A stretch of DNA of 64,000 nt from Deltaproteobacteria bacterium (GTDB lineage: Bacteria > Desulfobacterota > Binatia > UTPRO1), in contig JADYZW010000033.1 in NCBI GenBank assembly GCA_020852955.1, positions 24,899 through 88,898 of the forward strand, in the 5' to 3' direction. A program made the translations under genes and the position numbers. Of this stretch, positions 54,101-60,962 are shown piece after piece (position 1 is the stretch's first letter; the number at the start of each line of letters is the position of its first letter). The notes under the pieces are model-generated. The model was not told where the DNA came from. It did no database searches and saw nothing but the letters and a program-made list of their open reading frames with translations.

Positions 54101-54932
54101 CGTCGCCGTCGTCGAAGACGTCGCAGTCGCGCGCCAGCCCGCCGATCTCGTTCAGGACCCGACACGTCTGACACGCGGCCTCGCTCGCGAGCCGCGCCGG
54201 GACTTGCGCCTCGTTGGCGGCGCCCACCGCCGCGAACGCCTGCACGACCGGCGTCCCGGCGCAGTTCCGGGCGATCGCCTCGGCCACCTTGGTGCCGCAG
54301 GCGAGCGCGATCTTTCCGCTGTCGGGCTGCGACTGGGTCCCGGTTCCGAGGCAGGTCGTCGTCAAGGTCGCGGCGTCGGTGATCGCCCCGGAGCGAAGCC
54401 CGAGCTTCTGGCACTTCACGAACTCCCGCAACCGGGTGTCCTGACACTTCAAGAGGGCGCCGACGACCCTCGCCTGACAGGACGCCCCCTCCGGATCGAC
54501 GATCATGGCCGTGTCGAGGTCGTCCCCGATCGCGCCGTGCACCAGATCGATCTCACCGAGAGCGGCGCGGCTGAATGCCGAGCGGCTGAGCGAAATATCG
54601 GCCGGCACGACGCCGAACGGCGGCGCCCCCCCGGCGCACTTGCTGCTCGTGCCGAGGAGCGCCTGCGCCACGACCTTGGTCAGCTTGCCCTGCGGGTCGG
54701 AACGGACGCATGCCTCCGGGGTGGTCGCGATCAGGCTGCCGGCAGCGTACTGGCGGAGACACTTCGCGACGATGCCGCTGTGCGTCCGCGTCACCTTCCA
54801 GGCGTTCTTGTTGAACGTGCTGATGCACCCCTGGTCCCGCTTCGACACCTGGGCGTCCGCCGCCCCTCCGGCGAGCACCAGCACGACGAAGAGGCCCGAC
54901 GCCACCACCGACCGCGCGCCCCGTTCCATCAT
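51192..54932 (-). CDS. Large secreted protein with Myxococcus cysteine-rich repeats and lipid-binding-like C-terminus
   Basis: 1246 residues. A signal peptide ends near residue 28 (ADAQ). Residues ~30-270 contain many cysteines in a helical, SWKxxQ-like arrangement (CISTFNKNAWKVTRTHSG, AKCLRQYAAG). Eight CG[DN]G-x5-GE-x-CDDGN repeats follow, about 45 residues each. The last ~600 residues are beta-rich with a pattern recalling the BPI/TULIP lipid-binding fold (LRLDIDIDGSGLVPDCGLRV, MVPEFGKLPPNTPLRIDI); this is tentative. AGGAGG stands before ATGATG at 54932. It is likely on the outer surface; function unknown. Confidence 0.78.
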   Translation of the reverse strand: MMERGARSVVASGLFVVLVLAGGAADAQVSKRDQGCISTFNKNAWKVTRTHSGIVAKCLRQYAAGSLIATTPEACVRSDPQGKLTKVVAQALLGTSSKCAGGAPPFGVVPADISLSRSAFSRAALGEIDLVHGAIGDDLDTAMIVDPEGASCQARVVGALLKCQDTRLREFVKCQKLGLRSGAITDAATLTTTCLGTGTQSQPDSGKIALACGTKVAEAIARNCAGTPVVQAFAAVGAANEAQVPARLASEAACQTCRVLNEIGGLARDCDVFDDGDGANGTCGAECGDGILQSGEACDDGNAAGGDGCSEYCKTEGGWSCGGEPSVCTPNCGNAVLDAGEACDDGGNADGDGCSAACGVEDGYGCAGEPSVCVPNCGNGVLQPEEGETCDDGDGVAGDGCSSACRIEEGYACAGEPSLCTFVCGNYVINPGETCDDGNVAVGDGCGALCKIEQGWLCAGVPSVCTPACGDGLLRGAETCDDGNVTNGDGCSLGCQVEAGYTCAAEPSNCIAICGDGFVRGAENCDDGNTASDDGCSGDFCRQEVGWSCLGQPSFCTYDCGDGNLDVGEECDDAGTAPGDGCSDTCLTEPGFACGGQPSLCVPTCGNGVLNAAEECDDGNTVSRDGCDASCRNESGWLCGAPGQACAQFEIFIDSPTHGVFTTANTVVVTGHYTTLAAGQTAITINGVPASSVDTTNRTFSHTVTLDHPAPFNPVIATLTNTANGDDVRDRVVVIKGDSVTDGALSPESVAMRINDSGLDQVEPLVAMLAGDQLDIGAMIPVGTVMADQCFINVIGCWGGAKVKIASPAPSFGGFSLALDAKPDAVAADIAVKNLRLDIDIDGSGLVPDCGLRVTANQMSLDGDYALEPDASNPRFVDVSLAGNFGAGFTGFNYNFTYGLCTWPIIGDIIDAIVGPMITNLATDGINGFLGDPDGAGPQDSPIAGAIEDTLAGISISGSVGSGVGMMFDAPLFEVAEDASGMTFGADASFTTTFGTGPGQCVPPPGTPNFSASYAPPEAFPSFGANTPVGNKPYGIGLGISSAAFNQLLRGQAECGLMRTSLGEIDLDGPGGVDPVQITSSLLSLMVPEFGKLPPNTPLRIDIAPTIAPVVTGNPGPGGELTELKIAQMSIDILDPATNTVWLSGAFDTRLGLNMAFLPDGSGLAVSVAVPEAEDMVMTVLYNPLGTDEAQLEQTLPAVFRPLVPSLAGALSGFPVPQFFGLSLQGVEVSKNGGFLALFANLAAAP
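53000..54100 (-). repeat. Eight Myxococcus-type cysteine-rich repeats in coding sequence
   Basis: Tandem units CG[DN]x-x4-[GA]E-x-CDDGN-x4-DGC-x4-C, about 45 residues long, repeat eight times in the protein at 51192. The spacing is regular, as in the TIGR02232-type repeat of myxobacterial secreted proteins. Edges approximate. Confidence 0.8.
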
Positions 54933-55247
54933 CCGCCCTCCTGCTCGGTCCGCCCCGGGCCCGGCGCAGGTCTCGACGTCGACGTCGAACCGAGGCGCGA
55001 GTCTCGGGGGCGGGATTCGTTGACGATCCTTGGGTCCATGGCTCTGGCAGCCGCGCGGGCGCGGCGTGCCCTTGTCTTGTCGATCAGTTGGGAACCACCC
55101 GGGGAAACGGCACGCCGCCGACGCGGCGAGCGATGGACGGAAACCCACGGCACTCTTGGACGAAACGGGTACGCGGTGCATGGGACGTCTGTCAAGGAAA
55201 ATGACCGTTGTCAGGAAAAATAGCGTCGTTGGGCCACCGATCCCGGA
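54933..55247. promoter_or_regulatory. Upstream region of the Cys-rich operon
   Basis: 315 bp without a gene. It contains TCGACGTCGACGTCGA (54973-54988), a perfect 16-bp palindrome 41 bp before the start of the Cys-rich gene, and near the other end a pair of short direct repeats (GTCAAGGAAAA and GTCAGGAAAAA, about 55191-55217) in unusually A-rich sequence. The palindrome could be an operator; the A-rich part may include the terminator or leader of the neighbouring genes. No clear -35/-10 pair is seen. Confidence 0.4.
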
Positions 55248-56030
55248 TCAGAGATTCAGCCGTCGTAGCCGCATATAGAGCTCGGCCAGCCTGGCAACCG
55301 CCACCTTCGGCCCCTTCAGCCACCACAGATTGACTGCGAACGAGGTCGTCAGCGAGCGCGCCTGGTGCCACCACAGGCTCGGGATGTACAGCAGATCCCC
55401 CGGTTCGAGATCGGCGCAGAGGAGCGGTGCCCCCCGGAAGCGTGGGAAGCGCGCCAGATCGGGATCCTCGGCGTCCACCGGGCTGTAGTTGGGGACACCG
55501 GAACGAAACGAGTGCCGATGCACCATCCGGGTGAGGCGCCGTTCGAGGAGCAGGAAGCGCTTCCGGCCGCCGATCTGCGCGTAGAGGTTCTCGGGAAGGT
55601 CGCGATGCAGGGGGCCTTTCGCGTCCGGTCCGCCCATCCAGAACCGCGACCTCGCCCAGCGCGCCCCCGCCGCGTAGACCGGCCGGCGGGTGTCCGCGAA
55701 CAGCTCCGGAACGACCTCGTGCACCCGCACCGTGAGATAGAGGTCGTGCGGTTTGCCGTCGGCGAGGAGCTCGCAATAGTCGCCGAACCGGATGCGCTCG
55801 TAGTGCAGGCCGCTCCCGGGGCTGTAGTGCGACCCGTCCTTCTCGCGAACGATCGGCACCTCGCGATCGCCGAACTCTCGAGCGAAGTAGTCGAGCGACC
55901 ACTTCCTCATGGCCGGCCAGTCGGCGATCGCGCCCTGCAGGATCACCGGCCGCGAGGCCCGCACGAAGTCGGACGCGAACGCGGCCGCGGACGGCGGCGG
56001 AATCCGAGGAACGCGGCGCGAGGGCTCCAC
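55248..56030 (-). CDS. JmjC/cupin_8 Fe(II)/2-oxoglutarate oxygenase-like protein 1
   Basis: 260 residues. The FIH/JmjC-type iron site is His142, Asp144 (GPLHRDLPENLYAQIGG) and His222 (SLWWHQARSL), with VILQGAIADWPAMRKWS as the N-terminal family motif and DLLYIPSLWWHQ before the last ligand. Relatives hydroxylate side chains of peptides, proteins or RNA-modified bases. The GTG at 56030 is used because it lies just past the upstream stop. It follows the second cupin by 5 bp and precedes the Cys-rich operon. Substrate unknown. Confidence 0.84.
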   Translation of the reverse strand: MEPSRRVPRIPPPSAAAFASDFVRASRPVILQGAIADWPAMRKWSLDYFAREFGDREVPIVREKDGSHYSPGSGLHYERIRFGDYCELLADGKPHDLYLTVRVHEVVPELFADTRRPVYAAGARWARSRFWMGGPDAKGPLHRDLPENLYAQIGGRKRFLLLERRLTRMVHRHSFRSGVPNYSPVDAEDPDLARFPRFRGAPLLCADLEPGDLLYIPSLWWHQARSLTTSFAVNLWWLKGPKVAVARLAELYMRLRRLNL

Positions 56031-56035
56031 GCCCG

Positions 56036-56812
56036 TCAGCCGATCCGCCGCAGGCGCTTGAACAGCGCCGCGCCCGCGACCAGCGGCAGACGCGCCCCAC
56101 GCGCCCACCAGAAGTTCACGGAGAGGCTGTCCATCGTCGTGCGCACGTGGTGCCAGGTTCCGCGCGGGATGTAGATGCCGTCGCCGGGCGCGAGCTCGGC
56201 CCGCTCCGCCCGCGCGTCGCGAAACCGCGGATAGCGCAAGAGATCCGGCGCCTCGGGGTCGACCTTGCACCCGTGGGGTACGCTCGAGAACAGGCTGTTC
56301 GGGTACAAGGACGCGCGCTCACTCGGATCGAACAGCGTGAAGCGCTTGGAGCCGAGCAGCTGGAGGTGGAGGTTGTCGGCGGCATCGCGGTGGGTCAGGG
56401 TGACGGTGCCGGCCGGCGACAGCCAGACTTTGCTCGTGAGCCACGGCGCATCGGCGCAGTACACCGGCGTCGCGATCCGCGCGCGCCACGCCGCCGGCAG
56501 ATCCTGGAGACGGGCCATCATGTACAGCGACGGCGGCGCGCCGCCGCCGAGCTGCGCCAGGAGCTCCGCGAGCGCCCGGAGCTCGGTCCGGATCCCGCGC
56601 CGCGCATCGGCCGTCACCGCCCCCGCCCGCGTGGCGTGCGTCGCGACCGCGAGGTCGCGGTCGGCCGCCGCGATCGCATCGAAGGACCAGTGGCGCAGCT
56701 CGTCCTCCCCCACCAACCCCCGCATCACGACCGGACGGCGCGGCCGCCGGTAGTCGCGCTCGAAGCGCGCCGGTTCGACCGGATCGATGCGGGGGATGTC
56801 CATCGCCTGCAT
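56036..56812 (-). CDS. JmjC/cupin_8 Fe(II)/2-oxoglutarate oxygenase-like protein 2
   Basis: 258 residues. Its iron site is His141, Asp143 (LTHRDAADNLHLQLLGSKRF) and His221 (IPRGTWHHVRTT). PNSLFSSVPH, DLLRYPRFRDA and the closing LFKRLRRIG parallel the protein at 55248, so the pair arose by duplication. The start is ATG 56812 (or internal ATG 56803). It is 6 bp from the twin radical SAM gene, suggesting they act together, possibly on a peptide or on a glycan-carrier substrate. Confidence 0.84.
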   Translation of the reverse strand: MQAMDIPRIDPVEPARFERDYRRPRRPVVMRGLVGEDELRHWSFDAIAAADRDLAVATHATRAGAVTADARRGIRTELRALAELLAQLGGGAPPSLYMMARLQDLPAAWRARIATPVYCADAPWLTSKVWLSPAGTVTLTHRDAADNLHLQLLGSKRFTLFDPSERASLYPNSLFSSVPHGCKVDPEAPDLLRYPRFRDARAERAELAPGDGIYIPRGTWHHVRTTMDSLSVNFWWARGARLPLVAGAALFKRLRRIG

Positions 56813-56818
56813 GACCCG

Positions 56819-59149
56819 CTACGTGGGCAACCGGTCGAAGCCGCGCATCCCGCTCGGCAGCGGCGATGCCGTGAGGCGCACGCCGGCCGCCCGGCATCCC
56901 GCGGCCAACGCCCGCACCGCGACCTCCGCCGCGTCGAGGGCATCGAGTCCGAGCGCGTCGAGGGCGACCTCGAGGCGAATGCCCTTGACGCGATGCGCGC
57001 GCGCGAGTTCCGGATAGGACGACAGCGTACCGAGCGCGCGCGCGTGCACGGGCAAGCGGATCTCGACGCGGACGCCGCCTCGCACGAGGTTGTCGATGCC
57101 GGCGACGGCTTGCCGGAACGCCCCCTCCACCCGGGCGACCGCGTCCGCCTCGGCGGCGCGGCCGGCGAAGATCTTCACCGAGGCGTCCGACAACCCCGCC
57201 CGGATCGCCTCCTCGGCGAACCGGCGATACGCGAAGCGGCGGCCGTTCGACGCGACGCCGATGCGGCGCGCGTCGGCGCCGTGCGCGCGCGCGACGAGCG
57301 CCGTGAAGTCCGGATGCAGCGTCGGCTCGCGGCCGGCCAGCATGAGCGGGAGCCCGCTCGCCCGCGCCTCGTCCACCCGCTCGCGGAGCGCGGCGGCGTC
57401 GTCGGGCAGAAAACGATCGTGGTTCTCGCAGCCGGGGCAGCCGTTGTTGCAGGCGCCGGCGAAGACGACGGGCGCCGCCAGCTGGCCGCGCGATCCGTGC
57501 AGCAGCTCCTCGAAACACGCCGAGAGCCGTCCGACCGCCGCGTCGAGCCCACGCATCGATTCCGCGGCGAGCGCTGCCCGCCGATCCATGCGCCCCACCC
57601 AACGCGCCACGGCGAGCAGTTGGCTGATCTGGGTCTCGTCCCCGAATGCGCCGCGGAGGCGGCGACACGCCTCGTAGGCGAGGGCCGCCCGCGAGTCCGC
57701 GAACCGCCACGCGAAGTCGACGCTGTACCCCTTGGTGCGCGCGGTCCGCGAAGCTTCGTCGCCCTCCCACGCCTCGGCGGCGAGACCCTGCGCCTTGGCG
57801 AGCGCGAAGATCGGCAGGCGCGGATACATCCGCAGCCGGTTGCGGGTCACGTCATGGAAGAAGTCGGAGAGCCCGTGAGCGCGCAGGGCCTCCCCCGAAG
57901 CGAGCAGGCGCTCGGGCGACGTCCAGGGATGGAAAAGGATCAGGCTGTGCCCGCGCTCGCGGGTGAAACCGAAACGATCGGGGTGCGCGCGCGCCAGCGC
58001 GCGGGCAAGCGCCACCGCCGCCAGGAGACCCGCGGTCGTCGTCCCCTTGTTGAAGAGCTCGAGATCCTCGTCGGAGAACGACTCGAAGCCGATCAGGTAG
58101 AGCTCGAGACGCATGCCCGTACGCTCGGCGACCGCGATGCCCTGCACGAGCGCCTCGCGATGCTCGACCAGCCAGTCGGCGCGCGTCTGGAGCAACCAGG
58201 TGACCTCGCGGATTCCGCGACGTTCGGCGCTCTCGAGCAGGCGGGTCAGGTAGCGCAGCGGGTGCTGATCGGTGAGCACGAAGACATGGGGCTTCGGTAG
58301 GTGCGCGGTGAGATAGGCGACCTGACGGAGCACCGAGGCCACGGTATCGTCGTCGCCGCGCTTGCCGTAGTCGCCGCCCATTGTACAGAACGCGCACCCC
58401 TTGCGCAGGAGCTGATCGGGCTCCTGGAGCGGAAGGTCCCGGTAGGGCTTCGCCTGCGCGACGTCGCGGCTGTAGGGACAGCCGCCGTTCCCGAAGACCG
58501 CGTACGGCGCCGGCGCGATGGCGGCGCCTCCGGCGGCGGCGATCACCTCGCCGTCGACGACCGGCCGATACTCGAGCGCCGGCCCGCCCGCGGCCGCGCT
58601 CAGGGATCGGGGGGGCGACTCGGGCTGCCCGTCGTGCACCGCGGAGAGGCCCGGAATGTCGACGTCGCGCGGTGACGCGAGCCCCGTGGCGAGCCACATC
58701 GCGAAGGCCCGACGCACCTCGTCGCCCATCTCGCCCTGCTCGCTCCAGCGCTCGTACGGGCGATGAACGATCGCCGCGTCCGCCACGGGAACCGGCCCCA
58801 TGCCTTCGGGCGGCGGCAGGAGGAGCATGCGGGCGCCGGCGCGGCAGGCTTTCCATTGCGCGAAGGGCTCGCTGGTGAGGACACGGTCCGTGACCACCAG
58901 GTCGATCTGCCGATCGACGAGCCACCGCACGAGCCGCGCAGACACGTCGGCGTCGGCCGCGCGGTCGGCGCCGTCGTAGTAGACACGGACCATCGTGGCG
59001 TCGTGCCCGAGCGCGCGCGCGTCGCTGCACAGCAACCCGAGCAGGACGTCGGAGAAATAGCCGCCCTCGCGGGTGCCGAACGCGCTCACCATCGCGATGC
59101 GGAGCGCCGGCGGCGCGGCGCTCCGTTCCTGGCGCAAGGCGTCAGACAT
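56819..59149 (-). CDS. Twin radical SAM protein with B12-domain-like N-terminus
   Basis: 776 residues. Residues ~15-165 resemble the cobalamin-type Rossmann domain of B12 radical SAM enzymes. The first radical SAM region (~215-430) has cysteines Cys224, Cys252 and Cys255, i.e. C-x27-C-x2-C rather than CxxxCxxC, followed by LTDQHPLRYLTRLL and LYLIGFESFSDEDL. The second region (~565-720) has the standard site GACNNGCPGC (Cys567, Cys571, Cys574) and LMLAGREPTLHPD. Two radical SAM units in one chain are unusual, and the first cluster site is atypical. Its start is ATG 59149. Reaction unknown. Confidence 0.8.
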   Translation of the reverse strand: MSDALRQERSAAPPALRIAMVSAFGTREGGYFSDVLLGLLCSDARALGHDATMVRVYYDGADRAADADVSARLVRWLVDRQIDLVVTDRVLTSEPFAQWKACRAGARMLLLPPPEGMGPVPVADAAIVHRPYERWSEQGEMGDEVRRAFAMWLATGLASPRDVDIPGLSAVHDGQPESPPRSLSAAAGGPALEYRPVVDGEVIAAAGGAAIAPAPYAVFGNGGCPYSRDVAQAKPYRDLPLQEPDQLLRKGCAFCTMGGDYGKRGDDDTVASVLRQVAYLTAHLPKPHVFVLTDQHPLRYLTRLLESAERRGIREVTWLLQTRADWLVEHREALVQGIAVAERTGMRLELYLIGFESFSDEDLELFNKGTTTAGLLAAVALARALARAHPDRFGFTRERGHSLILFHPWTSPERLLASGEALRAHGLSDFFHDVTRNRLRMYPRLPIFALAKAQGLAAEAWEGDEASRTARTKGYSVDFAWRFADSRAALAYEACRRLRGAFGDETQISQLLAVARWVGRMDRRAALAAESMRGLDAAVGRLSACFEELLHGSRGQLAAPVVFAGACNNGCPGCENHDRFLPDDAAALRERVDEARASGLPLMLAGREPTLHPDFTALVARAHGADARRIGVASNGRRFAYRRFAEEAIRAGLSDASVKIFAGRAAEADAVARVEGAFRQAVAGIDNLVRGGVRVEIRLPVHARALGTLSSYPELARAHRVKGIRLEVALDALGLDALDAAEVAVRALAAGCRAAGVRLTASPLPSGMRGFDRLPT

Positions 59150-59217
59150 TCGCCGGGTCTCGTGCGATCGGCGGCACCATCGAACGGTCGTTGTACACGG
59201 CTTTCTTCAGGCGGTCC

Positions 59218-60876
59218 TCATCCGGCCGCTCCGGCGCGAAGCTCGTAGAACTGGATCGGCACCTCGCTGCCCGCGTAGAAAAGGAATGGAGGGTCGTCCT
59301 CGGGGCCGGAGATCACGCCGCGGGGACCGATCGGCGTGCCGTCGCGCTCGATGCGCCGGCATTCCGGGCGCATGCCCGCGGGAGGCCGGATCGGCGAGAC
59401 CTGGCGTCCGAACAGCACCTTGTCCCAGCGGACTTCGGCCATCGGACCCGTCGGCCGGTCGTCACCGGCGCCGGTCAGCTCGCGAAACGAATAGGTCCAG
59501 CACTCGACGTCCTCGAGGAAGATCCACGGCCGCGGGGCCGCCGCGAGTTCGCGCGCCGGCACGACCCGGACGTGTCTGCCCGTGCGCTCGAGGAGACCGG
59601 CGTAGCGCGCATAGCCGTGGACGGTCGCCTCGGCGGTCGGCGCCTTGACGAGCGTGAAGGTGTTCGGGAGCGCGGCGGCCGCGGACGCCACGGCGAGGTA
59701 CTCCCGGTGGATCGGAGTGCGCCCGGCGAGCACGCGCCAGCCGGGAAAGAACGGGGGCAGCGCCGTGAGGACGCCCGCCGCACCGAGCCCGACCACGACA
59801 CGCCATCGTTCGGGCACGCGGCCCTCCACCGCCGCCGCACCGGCCATCGCGACGAGCAGCATGCCGAAGGCCACGACGGACAATCGCTGGGCGAGTTCCA
59901 CGCCCGGCGACGGCATCCCGCACGGATAGGTGACGACGAAGTTCAGCGCGAAGGCCAGCGCGGCGGCGCGCGCCATCCGGCCGTCGCGGCACGCCCAGAT
60001 CACCGCGGCGACGGTCAGGGCGGGAAGCGCGCCGAAGCGCCCGACGTCCAGCAAGGCGTGATGGCGCAGAATGGTGGGCAGCAGGACCGGCTCCAGGAAG
60101 ACCCCGGCCATCTGCTGCACCAACCCGCCCGAGGCTGCGTTCGCGGCGATGCGGCTCACGAGCACCACGACCACCACGAGGCCCGCCGCGAGGAATCCGG
60201 AAGACCCGAGGAGGCCGCGGCCGCCGCGCGCGAGGCCGAGCACGAAGGCGCAGGGCACGACGACGTAGAACGTCTGCCGCGTATGGACCAGGAGGCCGAG
60301 GGCCAGCACGGCGGCCGCGAGCGGCGCGGCGCGGCGAGTCATCGCGTGGACGTCCATCACGATGAGGGCGACCAGGGCGAGGAGCAGCCCGACGTTGTGC
60401 ATGTCCTCCGATCCGGCCACCCGCATGAAGACGGGATTCGTGCCCGCGACGGCCACAGCGAACAACGCGCCGTACGGCGAGCCCGACAGCCGCCCGGCCA
60501 GAACCGCGAGCAGCGCCACGTTCAACGCGCCGACGAGCGCCATGGCGCGAAAGACGGCGTTCAGATCATCCCCGAACGGCCGCGTGAGCGCCCCGAGGAC
60601 AAGGAATCCGTACGGGCCGTACGACGCGCCGCGCGTCGCACAGGCGCGGGGCGCCTGGAGGACGCAGTCGACGAGCTCCGGCGCGACCACGTCGGCGTGG
60701 ACGAGCGTCGGCTCCACGGAGCCTGCCCGGACGATCATCGACACCGCGAACAGCACGACGGCGCCCAGTGTCGCCGGGTGGGTCAGGGCGCGCGACGCGG
60801 GCCGCCGCAGGCTCGCGCCAAGCGCGAGGACGAGCGCGGCGCTCGCGCCGACGAACGCGATCAGGGACGGCGTCAT
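59218..60876 (-). CDS. GT-C/GT39-like membrane protein
   Basis: 552 residues. About eleven membrane segments extend to residue ~390, followed by a soluble beta-rich end of ~160 residues. Acidic residues lie in the first periplasmic loop (SVEPTLVHADVVAPELVDC), as expected for GT-C enzymes. Motifs are weak, so the call rests on topology and similarity in layout to the proteins at 9448 and 37253. It precedes the twin radical SAM gene by 68 bp in the same direction and is divergent from the TPR gene at 60963. Donor and acceptor unknown. Confidence 0.65.
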   Translation of the reverse strand: MTPSLIAFVGASAALVLALGASLRRPASRALTHPATLGAVVLFAVSMIVRAGSVEPTLVHADVVAPELVDCVLQAPRACATRGASYGPYGFLVLGALTRPFGDDLNAVFRAMALVGALNVALLAVLAGRLSGSPYGALFAVAVAGTNPVFMRVAGSEDMHNVGLLLALVALIVMDVHAMTRRAAPLAAAVLALGLLVHTRQTFYVVVPCAFVLGLARGGRGLLGSSGFLAAGLVVVVVLVSRIAANAASGGLVQQMAGVFLEPVLLPTILRHHALLDVGRFGALPALTVAAVIWACRDGRMARAAALAFALNFVVTYPCGMPSPGVELAQRLSVVAFGMLLVAMAGAAAVEGRVPERWRVVVGLGAAGVLTALPPFFPGWRVLAGRTPIHREYLAVASAAAALPNTFTLVKAPTAEATVHGYARYAGLLERTGRHVRVVPARELAAAPRPWIFLEDVECWTYSFRELTGAGDDRPTGPMAEVRWDKVLFGRQVSPIRPPAGMRPECRRIERDGTPIGPRGVISGPEDDPPFLFYAGSEVPIQFYELRAGAAG

Positions 60877-60962
60877 GCGCAGGGCCGATCCACCGCGCGT
60901 GCCTATCATCGGCGGCCGGTTCGAGGTAGCGCGCCGTGCGGGTCCGAGGTAGAGCGCCGGCG

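Noticed and set aside
51165..55223. A very long plus-strand frame (over 1300 codons) opposite the Cys-rich genes
   Set aside because: It is a shadow of repetitive GC-rich coding sequence on the minus strand. Its translation is Arg/Ala/Asp-rich without any fold or signal, while the minus strand encodes signal peptides and regular repeats.
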